The notes: generated by a model from the sequence alone, not told the origin. A DNA stretch of 64,000 nt from Paenibacillus polysaccharolyticus (GCF_900102085.1 NZ_FMVM01000010.1:124001-188000); one strand, 5' to 3'. Numbered from the stretch's first letter, positions 9,789 through 17,643 are shown. Numbers and translations are program-made.

Positions 9789-9910
9789 TATAAGTTGAAC
9801 TATTTATTTACACAGAAACGGAGAGGACAGAAAAATCCGGGGATAACAGCGATGGGAAGGTTATTCTGTCGGCGTAGTGCTCCGTGTAGACAGCTTTAGT
9901 TCAACTTATA
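9789..9910. mobile_element. MITE-like inverted-repeat element, 122 bp
   Basis: Perfect 14-bp terminal inverted repeats, TATAAGTTGAACTA at 9789-9802 and TAGTTCAACTTATA at 9897-9910. A second, imperfect inner inverted repeat lies within (ACACAGAAACGGAG near 9810 against the complement of CTCCGTGT near 9880; GGACAGAA against TTCTGTC). No coding capacity. If the ends are TAAGTTGAAC, the outer TA dinucleotides could be a target duplication. It fills most of the 345-base gap between the acyltransferase and the small gene at 9944. Confidence 0.65.
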
Positions 9911-9943
9911 GAAACTTCGAGAACAGGATCAAGGTGATCATAC

Positions 9944-10093
9944 ATGACAAGATGTGAACAATGCGGGAAACCGATGCAAGATATATTGGAATATGTGGAG
10001 CATATTCTCCACGAATGCAGTGAGCAGATAACTGAATTTAAGTCGGAAGAGTACAAGGCTTACGGCTATGAGGGTGTTCGCGAGCAGTTGTGA
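9944..10093 (+). CDS. Small CxxC protein, 49 aa
   Basis: ATG at 9944 preceded by AAGGTGA at 9931-9937. The product starts MTRCEQCGKPMQDILEYVEH and has one CxxC pair plus a later Cys (HILHECSEQ), a layout that could bind zinc as a small ribbon. The rest is acidic and helical. It lies 45 bases upstream of the HNH protein gene on the same strand, so the two may be co-transcribed. No family recognised. The good ribosome binding site and clean stop support translation. Confidence 0.6.
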   Translation: MTRCEQCGKPMQDILEYVEHILHECSEQITEFKSEEYKAYGYEGVREQL

Positions 10094-10138
10094 TACAATA
10101 GAAAGAAACCGGATTCATTCGGAACCGAGGTGACAACC

Positions 10139-11665
10139 ATGGAGACAGGATCAGCCCCTTTCCGCGAAGGGAAGACAGAACACGAAACGCGACAAACCAA
10201 GACATGTATGTATTGCGGAGAGCGACGGCCTGCGTCGGAGTTTCGGCGTAGAACGGGAAGGCGTGCGAGTTCCGGAGCCAGACGCGGAGCCTGTCGCCGT
10301 TGTCGTCAACTCGGTGTACGAGAGCAACATAACCGTGATATGCGAGTAGCCGAAGCATCTCCATCTGAAAAGCTGGAGCGTCGTGGTCAAGATGGGATGG
10401 ACAACAACCTTCGGGAAGACATGGTGTCATCTCCGGTGAAGAATGAACGGGAACGGAATGAGCGGATTGCGCTGCAGGGGTCAGCCGGAGGTAAGGAACA
10501 AGGCCGTGATTTGGGGAACCGGGTAAATTCATATGAATTAGCAAGTCCGGTATCTTCTGAAGCTGGGGCTGTGATCGGCCAGACGGAGAAGGATGGTATG
10601 ATCGTTTCGGTTAGTGATACGCCCAGCCAGCGGAAAAAACGCCGAAGACGGCGGAAAAAGAAGCCGTCAGAGGTGATACATGCGCATGCCTCTGCTCAGG
10701 CAGAGAGCGAGAGTGAGGCATCCACCAATCTGTATGCGGTGGATGTGGGGCCGCCGGGCGGGGAGCTTCCGCCCGGCGATGTGCATTCGCCAGGCGTAGC
10801 CGCTGCGAATGGCAAGGGCAGTGCACAGCGGACGCGCAAGCGAGCTGCCGCTGCAGTTCCGGCCGCCGAGCAAGCATCGGCGGCCCAAGCCCTGCTGCCG
10901 GCTACGCCGGAAGGCCCGGCAGCAGGGCCAGCGCCTGTGGCTGCGGACGAGCCACCCGCAGCCCGGCGCAAACGCAAGCGGCGCCGCAAGCTTGCAGCGG
11001 CGCTCGCGCCCGGCGCAGGGCAGGCCCGCAGCGAAGCTGCTGAGGCCCCTGCGCCGGAGCCCGGCCTTGCCCGTGGCGAGGCCAGCACGGGCAAGGCTTC
11101 TGCGGCGGCGAAGGCACAGCCAGCCGCCGCCGGGCGCGAGCCATCGCATGCCAGCCGCAGTCACGGGGCTGGCATGGATGGCCGACCGCGGCGTCATCAC
11201 GCGCCGCCGGTAGCGATTGACCCGGAAGATCCGGCTTCGCTCCGGACCAACCGTCAGGGCATGGTGCGCATGCGCGGCAAAACGGACAAAGGACGCCGCT
11301 GGCATCAGGAAGTGGATATGGAACTTGCCGTTACACTGGTGAAGGAAAAAGCTGCCGTTGTGATTAATCGGTATACCATTCGCCGATTGTTCAGCAACAA
11401 GGATTTCAAGCGGTTTATTCTGGACCGTGACAAGTATACCTGTTACTTCTGCGGCTCCTATGGAGATACTATTGATCATCTTCTTCCACGGGCCAAAGGT
11501 GGACATACAACACCGCTCAATTGTGTATGTGCCTGCAATCTGTGTAATCAATCCAAAGCGGCGATGGATGCGGACGAATTCATGCGTTCGGGCATTCCAG
11601 AGTGGAATGCAGCCCATCAGGCAGAACTACTTGCGCTGGAGATACAGGAAACAGGATTGGAATAA
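10139..11665 (+). CDS. HNH endonuclease-domain protein with long Ala/Pro/Arg-rich linker
   Basis: 508 residues from ATG 10139 (GAGGTGA at 10127-10133; an in-frame GTG lies at 10130 inside that site). The N-terminus has a Cys cluster (TCMYCGERRPASEF, then ACRRCRQLG) like a zinc ribbon. Residues about 150-365 are low complexity, basic and Ala/Pro-rich. The C-terminus is an HNH nuclease domain: CYFCGSYGDTIDHLLPRAKG, then LNCVCACNLCNQSKAAM, holding the two CxxC zinc pairs and the DH catalytic dyad. The linker DNA (about 10740-11220) is far more GC-rich than its flanks. The HNH domain suggests DNA cleavage or repair; the true target is unknown. Confidence 0.85.
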   Translation: METGSAPFREGKTEHETRQTKTCMYCGERRPASEFRRRTGRRASSGARRGACRRCRQLGVREQHNRDMRVAEASPSEKLERRGQDGMDNNLREDMVSSPVKNERERNERIALQGSAGGKEQGRDLGNRVNSYELASPVSSEAGAVIGQTEKDGMIVSVSDTPSQRKKRRRRRKKKPSEVIHAHASAQAESESEASTNLYAVDVGPPGGELPPGDVHSPGVAAANGKGSAQRTRKRAAAAVPAAEQASAAQALLPATPEGPAAGPAPVAADEPPAARRKRKRRRKLAAALAPGAGQARSEAAEAPAPEPGLARGEASTGKASAAAKAQPAAAGREPSHASRSHGAGMDGRPRRHHAPPVAIDPEDPASLRTNRQGMVRMRGKTDKGRRWHQEVDMELAVTLVKEKAAVVINRYTIRRLFSNKDFKRFILDRDKYTCYFCGSYGDTIDHLLPRAKGGHTTPLNCVCACNLCNQSKAAMDADEFMRSGIPEWNAAHQAELLALEIQETGLE

Positions 11666-11681
11666 GCGATAGACAAGCTAT

Positions 11682-11705
11682 GCTCCTGAAGTTTCAGGAG
11701 CTTTT
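11682..11705 (+). terminator. Rho-independent terminator
   Basis: Perfect hairpin GCTCCTGAA / TTCAGGAGC with a 2-base loop, followed by TTTTAT, directly after the HNH gene. Confidence 0.85.
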
Positions 11706-11713
11706 ATATGTAG

Positions 11714-11749
11714 AGCACACCTGGATGAATGATCAGGGTGTGCTTTTTT
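11714..11749 (+). terminator. Second terminator hairpin
   Basis: AGCACACC at 11714-11721 pairs with GGTGTGCT at 11737-11744, followed by TTTTT. Tandem with the hairpin at 11682. Confidence 0.8.
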
Positions 11750-11881
11750 GATGTGCTCTCCTATTCAAATATTTCTTCAAATTGACAACGATGCGACATC
11801 CTAATGTACGTTATACTTGGAGGGCGGCAGTCGAATTGTTTTTTTAATGTACTGCTTTTATAGATCGAATAGATTGGATGG

Positions 11882-12547
11882 ATGCGGATGACACCAGCAG
11901 CCCTTGATATTATGTCATACATCACGGAGGAAAATATTCGGTTCTGGCTGGAGAAGTTTCGTTCTCTCGGTCCATTGCCGGGCATTTTGCTTACGTTTAT
12001 GAAGTCTTTTGTACCACCGCTTCCAACGTTATTAATTGTGGGTGTGAACGGAGCGGTGTACGGGTTGTGGGCAGGGTTTTTGTACTCCTGGATCGGCATG
12101 GTGCTTGGCTGTACCGTCACATTCCTGATCGTGCGAGAGATCGGGAAGTCTGCTTTTGTGGAAAAGTGGGCACGCAAACCGCGTGTAAAACGCAGCATGG
12201 TATGGATTCGTAGAAACGCATTCAGTTATGTATTCCTGCTTAGCATTTTTCCTGTGGGGCCATTTGTCATTATTAATGTGGCTGCAGGTATCGCCCGTAT
12301 GCGATTGTTATCCTTCCTGCTTGCGGTGGGGCTCGGTAAAGGTATTATGATTTTCTCTGTAACGTATATTGGTTCAAATGTAGAGCAGTTTCTGGAGCAT
12401 CCGGTACGCTGGATCGGCGTCGTGTTGTTCATTGCATTATCTCTGTGGGCGAGCCGGAAATTGGAACGTCACTTCACCCGGTTTAACCCTGATCAGGATG
12501 AACGACATCCGATACATCAGACTTCAGAAAAATCGATTTCCTCATAA
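11882..12547 (+). CDS. TVP38/TMEM64 (DedA-like) membrane protein
   Basis: 221 residues with about five hydrophobic helices. The central block (SFVPPLPTLLIVGVNGAVYGLWAGFLYSW) and the following FLLSIFPVGPFVIINVAAGIARM match the VTT domain of TVP38/TMEM64 proteins, polytopic membrane proteins linked to lipid scrambling or envelope homeostasis in related families. Start may be 11882 or the ATG at 11888; neither has an ideal Shine-Dalgarno. The reading frame continues for 40 codons after the TAA stop (see 12548). Confidence 0.88.
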   Translation: MRMTPAALDIMSYITEENIRFWLEKFRSLGPLPGILLTFMKSFVPPLPTLLIVGVNGAVYGLWAGFLYSWIGMVLGCTVTFLIVREIGKSAFVEKWARKPRVKRSMVWIRRNAFSYVFLLSIFPVGPFVIINVAAGIARMRLLSFLLAVGLGKGIMIFSVTYIGSNVEQFLEHPVRWIGVVLFIALSLWASRKLERHFTRFNPDQDERHPIHQTSEKSISS

Positions 12548-12670
12548 GAAGACAAGGCATACGATTGGGAATACCGGGTGCGTCAGCTTGTGCTTCAAGG
12601 CAAGCTCGATGTGGAGGGTAATCCGCGTGCCATGCGTTTCTATCGTGTTCGAATAGCAGGGGGAATGTAG
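12548..12670 (+). other. In-frame 40-codon continuation beyond the TVP38 stop; possible small ORF or remnant
   Basis: Directly after the TAA at 12545-12547 the same frame reads EDKAYDWEYRVRQLVLQG and continues through KLDVEGNPRAMRFYRVRI to TAG at 12668. The composition looks protein-like rather than random. An in-frame GTG at 12578 could start a 30-aa peptide but has only a weak upstream site. The end overlaps the 5' arm of the terminator at 12655. Could be a C-terminal extension cut by a stop mutation, a separate small gene, or chance. Confidence 0.3.
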
Positions 12671-12700
12671 CTCCAATCGGAAAATCTTCCCCCTGCTTAT
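12655..12700. terminator. Bidirectional terminator between convergent genes
   Basis: Perfect 11-bp inverted repeat AGCAGGGGGAA (12655-12665) and TTCCCCCTGCT (12687-12697), between the rightward TVP38 gene and the leftward cupin gene. Confidence 0.75.
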
Positions 12701-12723
12701 ATGGTTTTCATTACGACAACAAC

Positions 12724-13251
12724 TCAAACCCTGCGATTGAGCCACAGCTTGGTTAAAGGCCCGCCTTCCCCATACACGGGGTCTGTGCCCGGTACAGGAA
12801 CCTCTAGAATTTCTTGCAACGCCTCAGGCCGCTCCCCTGGTTTGCCTGTTCGAGTGTTGTAACCCATACCTCCAGGATAAGCTCCCGCGATCCGAAAATC
12901 GGGACTGGCTTCCAGACGTTTATGGCCGGTTCCAGCGGGCAATACAACCACATCACCACTCTCCAGATAGACCTTCTTTCCGTTCTCACCGCCTATAATT
13001 AACCTCACAAATCCGCTCATTACCGCAAGCACCTCGTGCGCATTGCTGTGATAATGATGATAATCGTATACACCGTTGATCCAGCTATTGCCCCATCCAT
13101 TCCGGTTCAAGTCGGATTCGGCACGGGTAGGTTCGGTACGCCAGACTCCTTTGTACAGAAGTACTGGTAGATGTGGATGATTCGGAATGACTCCGTCGTC
13201 TTGAAATTTCATAGACTGGATATCGCTATAATCTTGCCTTAGATCTCTCAT
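12724..13251 (-). CDS. Cupin-domain protein (YjlB-like)
   Basis: 175 residues. The cupin metal motif is visible as YHHYHSNAHEVLAVMSG (HxH, then Glu), followed downstream by LPAGTGHKR with the last His. Overall length and the C-terminal PVYGEGGPLTKLW match Bacillus YjlB-type cupins of unknown reaction. AGAGGTGA precedes the ATG at 13251. It is divergent from the epimerase gene, with a palindrome between them. In B. subtilis yjlB neighbours the yjlC-ndh operon; here similar genes lie at 15519-17163, separated by two other genes. Confidence 0.85.
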   Translation of the reverse strand: MRDLRQDYSDIQSMKFQDDGVIPNHPHLPVLLYKGVWRTEPTRAESDLNRNGWGNSWINGVYDYHHYHSNAHEVLAVMSGFVRLIIGGENGKKVYLESGDVVVLPAGTGHKRLEASPDFRIAGAYPGGMGYNTRTGKPGERPEALQEILEVPVPGTDPVYGEGGPLTKLWLNRRV

Positions 13252-13312
13252 TTGGGTTCACCTCTTTCCATGTATTAACCTTTCAGGGAATAAAGGAATA
13301 AAAAATATTTGT

Positions 13313-13337
13313 AAAATGATACAAATTGTATCGTTTT
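13313..13337. promoter_or_regulatory. Palindromic operator candidate in divergent intergenic region
   Basis: GATACAA-A-TTGTATC (13318-13332) is a perfect palindrome around one central base, extended by AAAAT and GTTTT. It lies between the divergent cupin and epimerase genes, near a TATACT hexamer at about 13343. Likely a repressor site; the regulator is unknown. Confidence 0.5.
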
Positions 13338-13405
13338 CAGGTTATACTCGATACAGACATTCTCTTTAAAGCGCCCGATGAAAAAAAGGAGTAGGGGGAA
13401 AATGT

Positions 13406-14407
13406 GTGAACATTGTGGTTACAGGAGCTTCAGGATTTGTTGGATTTAATCTTTCACAGTTTTTGGTGCAAAAGGGACATCAGGTCACTATGCTAGATCA
13501 GGATGACTACTGTCAGAGACTTGTTCACCGCTCTCCATTGCACGACATGCCATTCATCAAGTGTAACCTTGCTAAAGACAATATTCATTTACCCCCGAAC
13601 ATAGATTACATCATTCATCTTGCCGCCATGCCTCACGTCGACTATTCATATCATCAGCCCGCAGAGGTATTTCGCAATAATACCCTCAGTACACAAGCTA
13701 TCCTGCAATATGCTACCGATCGCGACATTCCTCTTTTACTCGCTTCGTCCGTTGAAGTGTACGGTGGCGAATGGGGCAGAGTTTACAACGAATCAGACCC
13801 TTATGCACCTGTCTCCCCTTATTCTGCCTCGAAAGTCGCTTGCGAGACACTAGCCCAATCCTACGCTCAATGTTATCAACTTCCGGTGAAAACATTCCGT
13901 CTGACCAATTTATACGGACCATGGCAACTTCCTGATCGCATTATCCCGCGTAATTTCGGGCGCATGCTGGATGGATTGCCACTGGATATTCAGGGATCAG
14001 CTGTACGTGATTTCCTGTATATCGATGATGCATTGCGAGCGATCGAGCAGATTATGACCCATGGCCAAGATGGACAGACCTATAACATCTCTACCGGTAT
14101 TGGAACAACGATGCAAGAGATCGGGATGTTACTGGAACCACTCGATCGATCAGCAACAGCGAAGGAGATCAGGGAACTGGAGCCTACGCAATCCAGAGGT
14201 TCCAGCTTGGTTGTACACTCCGGCAAGTTGCGCGCATCGTTTGGCTGGTATCCCCAGACTACACTGGAGCAGGGTCTGGAGAGAACATTCCAATGGTACC
14301 AGGAGCATGCCGACTGGGTTAGACTATTCAACCGGGAGTACCATACAACACGTACAAGTCGCAGCTTTATCATTGATATGGCACGGTATTCCGTACCAGC
14401 GTTATAA
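13406..14407 (+). CDS. NAD-dependent epimerase/dehydratase (extended SDR)
   Basis: 333 residues from GTG 13406 (MNIVVTGASGFVGFNLSQFL). The ATG at 13402 is out of frame, and AAAGGAG at 13385-13391 supports this region. Shows the Rossmann motif TGASGFVG, the catalytic YSASK (SPYSASKVACETLAQ) with upstream Ser in LASSVEVYG, and the RLTNLYGPWQ substrate loop of UDP-sugar epimerases/dehydratases. It probably acts on a nucleotide sugar in the cytoplasm. It has no polysaccharide neighbours here, so the exact substrate is open. A strong terminator follows. Confidence 0.9.
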   Translation: MNIVVTGASGFVGFNLSQFLVQKGHQVTMLDQDDYCQRLVHRSPLHDMPFIKCNLAKDNIHLPPNIDYIIHLAAMPHVDYSYHQPAEVFRNNTLSTQAILQYATDRDIPLLLASSVEVYGGEWGRVYNESDPYAPVSPYSASKVACETLAQSYAQCYQLPVKTFRLTNLYGPWQLPDRIIPRNFGRMLDGLPLDIQGSAVRDFLYIDDALRAIEQIMTHGQDGQTYNISTGIGTTMQEIGMLLEPLDRSATAKEIRELEPTQSRGSSLVVHSGKLRASFGWYPQTTLEQGLERTFQWYQEHADWVRLFNREYHTTRTSRSFIIDMARYSVPAL

Positions 14408-14410
14408 AAC

Positions 14411-14460
14411 AAAAAAAGCCAGGGAAGGGTGGTTGTTCGACACCTTCCTTGGCTTTTTTT
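14411..14460 (+). terminator. Rho-independent terminator
   Basis: AAAAAAAGCCAGGGAAGG pairs with CCTTCCTTGGCTTTTTTT. A-rich on one side and T-rich on the other, so it can work in both directions. The following 145 bases before csbD show no gene. Confidence 0.85.
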
Positions 14461-14605
14461 GCGCCCCCGTCATCAGATTCGGATTCAGATGTTCAGCGTA
14501 TCCGAACGAATTGAGGCCAAACTTCGACGGTCAGGCTGGTTTGCCACTCTTGCGATCTTCACACAAGGTGCGTAAAGATGATCCGAGAATGCAAACCAGA
14601 ATACA

Positions 14606-14782
14606 TTATTCGTGATGTTTTTTCACATCGGCCACTTTATCTTGAACGGCCCCTTTGGCCTTATCCATTTTACCCTCAGCCTGAAGGGACTTGTTGTTCG
14701 TCGCGTTACCGATCTGATCTTTCACTTCGCCTTTGGCCTTGTTAATGCCTGCTTTAATTTTATCGCCAGTTGAATTACTCAT
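14606..14782 (-). CDS. CsbD family stress protein
   Basis: 58 residues from ATG 14782 (MSNSTGDKIKAGINKAKGEV). The in-frame ATG at 14791 overlaps the AAGGAG site and is too close to it. The repeated helical pattern KIKAGINKAKGEVKDQIG / AEGKMDKAKGAVQDKVADV is typical of the CsbD family, small hydrophilic helical proteins induced by general stress in Bacillus. Exact role unknown. Confidence 0.9.
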   Translation of the reverse strand: MSNSTGDKIKAGINKAKGEVKDQIGNATNNKSLQAEGKMDKAKGAVQDKVADVKKHHE

Positions 14783-14791
14783 ATCGAACAT

Positions 14792-15193
14792 CTCCTTCGT
14801 TGTCTGGTGTAGTCCTTATTAACCGGGCTGAGGATAATTTAAACGTTCACGATTACACATAGATTTGAGAAGGGGTTCTAACCTGAGGTTGTGAGCGCAC
14901 CTTCCTAGGGTGGAATTTTTGCATTCTCTTTCGAGAAGGTTCATACTTGCTTGAGTAAGATGTTTGAACGGGGAGAATAAGGCTGAGGCTGTCGCTGCAT
15001 AATAACCAAAGTGACCAAATTCGTTGCATGAACGGTAGATTTTTGGAAATCCATTCCTGAAAAAACGTTCAACATGCACTTTCATATGTGCTTTTCGTAC
15101 ATATGGTTTGTTGTGATCATGTCTTAATACCACATATGGTAGCTCGTGGCGTTTGGAAAAGAAATATGACCCGTCGAGACAAGCCAACACTCC
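14792..15193. other. Intergenic region without a convincing gene
   Basis: A 123-codon frame is open on the minus strand (14819-15190), but it starts GTG-TTG almost on top of an AAGGAG, has no recognisable family and an unusual composition. I see no other feature here until the promoter at 15194. Confidence 0.4.
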
Positions 15194-15229
15194 TTGACAA
15201 AAAAATCGATTTTGTTACAATGTTCACAA
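15194..15229 (+). promoter_or_regulatory. Sigma-A promoter with overlapping Rex-like operator
   Basis: TTGACA (15194-15199), 16-base spacer, TACAAT (15216-15221). TTGTTACAATGTTCACAA at 15212-15229 matches the Gram-positive Rex consensus (TTGTGAA-N4-TTCACAA) at most positions and covers the -10 box. A further TTCACAA half-site follows at about 15234. Rex is the NADH/NAD+ sensor that represses ndh in B. subtilis, and this promoter leads to an ndh gene, so the match is functionally coherent. The leader to 15519 is about 290 bases. Confidence 0.75.
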
Positions 15230-15518
15230 TATCTTCACAAGTGTAAAAAATTTCTTTTTCATGTTCATGTGTAAGAGGTGTAATATAAGGGTATAGAGTT
15301 CGATTTCGGCCTGCTTGTCGTTTTGTGCGTCAACATGTGTTGTGCGCAACAGACCCAACATACCATGCATGCGAGAGAGTGGTCTTTCTGGATGCTCTTA
15401 TCCTAATGTGTGAAATTTGGTACATTTAGTGTATTGATGTATTTGTGGTTCGGCTCAGCTTGACAGGCATCATGAAAGTCGCGGACTTCTATCCCAAAGT
15501 AAAGGAGGACTTTCTCTT

Positions 15519-15956
15519 ATGTCACAATCGCCTACTCAACAAGAGGTGCCAGTAACAGAAGGCGCAGAGCGCCAGTCCCTGGACGTACTGGATCAACTGA
15601 TGAAGCCCGAGGTACAGGAGTCTTTAACTGTATTGGTGGAGAACCTGCCTAAATTGGCTGAAATGGTTACTGCAATGACGAAAGCTTACGACTTCGCACA
15701 AGGTATCGCTACAGACAAAGTTCTGATCAGCGACACAATGAGTGCAATGGGTGAGTTCGCTAAACCTGTTGTAGACAAAGCTAAAGGTGTAGCTTCTGCT
15801 GCCATCGAGGCAAATGACCGTGCACAAACCGAACAATCTTCGGTTGGCCTGTTCGCTATGCTTAAAATGCTTAAAGATCCAAACGTACAACAATCGCTTC
15901 GTTTTGCTCAATCTTTCTTGAGCATCTTGAACGAGCGTCAACAAACGAAACGTTAA
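15519..15956 (+). CDS. DUF1641 family protein (YjlC-like)
   Basis: 145 residues, acidic and helical, with no membrane segment. The block LDQLMKPEVQESLTVLVENL and the C-terminal LKMLKDPNVQQSLRFAQSFL fit the DUF1641 family. AAAGGAGGA at 15500-15508 sets the ATG. It lies 20 bases upstream of ndh, the same order as yjlC-ndh in B. subtilis, so the two probably form one Rex-controlled transcript. Biochemical role unknown; DUF1641 proteins often accompany flavin oxidoreductases. Confidence 0.85.
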   Translation: MSQSPTQQEVPVTEGAERQSLDVLDQLMKPEVQESLTVLVENLPKLAEMVTAMTKAYDFAQGIATDKVLISDTMSAMGEFAKPVVDKAKGVASAAIEANDRAQTEQSSVGLFAMLKMLKDPNVQQSLRFAQSFLSILNERQQTKR

Positions 15957-15981
15957 GACTTAGAAAGAACGGAGGATGGAT

Positions 15982-17163
15982 ATGTCGAAGCAAATTTTGA
16001 TCTTGGGTGGAGGATACGGCGGTCTGTTGACTGCGCTGACTGCGCGTCAATACTTGACTCCGGAAGAAGCGACAATTACTGTCGTGAACCGTTACCCTAC
16101 ACACCAAATTATTACGGAACTGCACCGTCTTGCAGCAGGAAGCATTGCTGAGCAAGCTGTTGCTCTCCCGCTTGAAAAATTGCTGCGCGGTAAAGATGTG
16201 AACCTGAAAATCGATACGGTGGATACAATCAAGCCGGACGAGAAAAAAGTTCTCATGACTAGCGGCTCCACATACTCTTACGATGCACTCGTTGTTGCTC
16301 TGGGTAGTGAAACAGCTTACTTCGGAATTCCGGGACTGCAGGAATACAGCTTCACGCTGAAATCTGTTAGTGATGCAAACCGTATTCGTGCGCATGTTGA
16401 AGCACGTCTGGATGCATACAAGCAATCCGGCAACAAAGCAGACGCTACATTTGTTATCGGTGGCGGCGGCTTGACAGGTATCGAGCTTGTCGGCGAATTC
16501 GTTGATCTTCTTCCAGGTGTATGTAAAGAAAAAGGTATCGATTTCAACGATATCTCCCTCTACACGGTTGAAGCAGGTCCTTCCATCCTGGCAGGTTTCC
16601 CGCCAGAGCTGGTTGATCGTGCAAAATCCAGTCTCGAAAAACGCGGCGTAAACTTCATTGTTGGCGTAGCGATTACAGAGATGAAAGAAAACGAAGTTAT
16701 GCTGAAAGACGGTAGCTCCATCCCTACGAACACACTGGTATGGACAGGTGGCGTACAAGGTAATGCCGTTGTTGCCAACAGTGGAATCGAAGTGGATCGC
16801 GGCCGTGCAAAAGTAACGGAAGTTCTGCAATCCACATCTCACAAAGATGTGTTTGTTGCTGGTGACAGCGCAGTAGTCTTCCCTAGCGAAGGCGCTCGCC
16901 CTTACCCTCCAACGGCACAACTGGCTTGGCAAATGGGTGAAACCATTGGTCACAACCTGGGCGTAATGTTCAAAGGTGGCGCAATGGAATCCTTCTCGCC
17001 AATCTTCTCCGGTACGCTGGGAAGTCTGGGTCGTAAAGACGCTGTCGGCATGATCGGTGGCAACCAGACTCGTCTGAAAGGTCTGCCTGCAACCATGATG
17101 AAAGAAGCAAGTAACATCCGTTACCTGTCCCACATCCATGGCTTGTTCGCACTGGCTTATTAA
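15982..17163 (+). CDS. ndh: Type II NADH dehydrogenase-like FAD oxidoreductase
   Basis: 393 residues from ATG 15982 (GGAGG at 15971-15975, 6-base spacing; the ATG at 15976 abuts the site). FAD motif ILILGGGYGGLLTAL at the N-terminus, NAD motif VIGGGGLTGIELVGEF near 155-170, then LVWTGGVQG and VFVAGDSA (FAD C-terminal motif). Length matches Bacillus Ndh. The enzyme passes electrons from NADH to menaquinone at the inner face of the membrane without pumping protons. Downstream of the DUF1641 gene and a Rex-like operator. A terminator follows at 17181. Confidence 0.9.
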   Translation: MSKQILILGGGYGGLLTALTARQYLTPEEATITVVNRYPTHQIITELHRLAAGSIAEQAVALPLEKLLRGKDVNLKIDTVDTIKPDEKKVLMTSGSTYSYDALVVALGSETAYFGIPGLQEYSFTLKSVSDANRIRAHVEARLDAYKQSGNKADATFVIGGGGLTGIELVGEFVDLLPGVCKEKGIDFNDISLYTVEAGPSILAGFPPELVDRAKSSLEKRGVNFIVGVAITEMKENEVMLKDGSSIPTNTLVWTGGVQGNAVVANSGIEVDRGRAKVTEVLQSTSHKDVFVAGDSAVVFPSEGARPYPPTAQLAWQMGETIGHNLGVMFKGGAMESFSPIFSGTLGSLGRKDAVGMIGGNQTRLKGLPATMMKEASNIRYLSHIHGLFALAY

Positions 17164-17180
17164 TCTATAACACCAACGTT

Positions 17181-17210
17181 AAAGGGCGCCCATTGGGCGT
17201 CCTTTTTTTG
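17181..17210 (+). terminator. Rho-independent terminator after ndh
   Basis: AAAGGGCGCCC / GGGCGTCCTTT hairpin with a 3-4 base loop, followed by a T run. Confidence 0.85.
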
Positions 17211-17230
17211 TTATGCTCTTCTGGACTTGA

Positions 17231-17256
17231 ACTTGCTTGATATGATCTAAGCAAGT
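17231..17256. repeat. 8-bp inverted repeat upstream of a small ORF
   Basis: ACTTGCTT (17231-17238) and AAGCAAGT (17249-17256), perfect, with a 10-base spacer, immediately before AGGAGGAG. Could be an operator or an RNA stem-loop. Confidence 0.45.
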
Positions 17257-17266
17257 AGGAGGAGAG

Positions 17267-17362
17267 ATGCTTCATGCAGATGATAAGCGAAGCACGGGGA
17301 TACTCACAGGTATGAACACAAGGCTTTATACAGATATTATACGGAACGTTAGAAACCGATAG
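17267..17362 (+). CDS. Possible 31-aa peptide gene
   Basis: ATG 17267 follows AGGAGGAGAG at 17257-17266, nearly abutting it. The product starts MLHADDKRSTGILTG and is rich in Arg/Asn at the end, with no hydrophobic helix or recognised family. The main support is the strong Shine-Dalgarno and the stem-loop just upstream. The rest of the gap to 17643 (about 280 bases) shows nothing clear. Confidence 0.25.
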   Translation: MLHADDKRSTGILTGMNTRLYTDIIRNVRNR

Positions 17363-17643
17363 GAGCGAAGAAAGGCAATAGTGAAAGAGAGGCAGGGTCT
17401 CCTTTATCATGAGCAGGACAATACGTGCGCGTTCCAAAGAATTATGTTGGTATACCGTATTGCGATATATCAAGGAGCCAAACGTGTAGCGTTGAGCGAC
17501 TCAGCTAGCGCTTAAAAGCAGCTGCTTTCGTTTAAAAGATAAGGTAAGGCTTTTACATTAAAAGTCTATAAGATAAACAAAAAATATAGCAGACAGGGAG
17601 CAATGATATCGCTCTTTTGCGCAACCTGAGAGGAGAATGAACA

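Noticed and set aside
10667-11617. 316-codon minus-strand frame
   Set aside because: Shadow of the GC-rich HNH gene; long open frames are expected in all frames of GC-rich DNA.
12432-12656. 74-codon plus-strand frame
   Set aside because: Overlaps the TVP38 gene in another frame; no start signal and no protein-like pattern.
14819-15190. 123-codon minus-strand frame in the gap upstream of the DUF1641 gene
   Set aside because: Poor start context (GTG-TTG almost on the AAGGAG), no family, odd composition, and it runs into the mapped promoter region of the opposite strand.
15871-17139. 422-codon minus-strand frame
   Set aside because: Exactly antisense to the ndh gene, which has clear FAD/NAD motifs; Cys/Phe/Gln-rich shadow composition.
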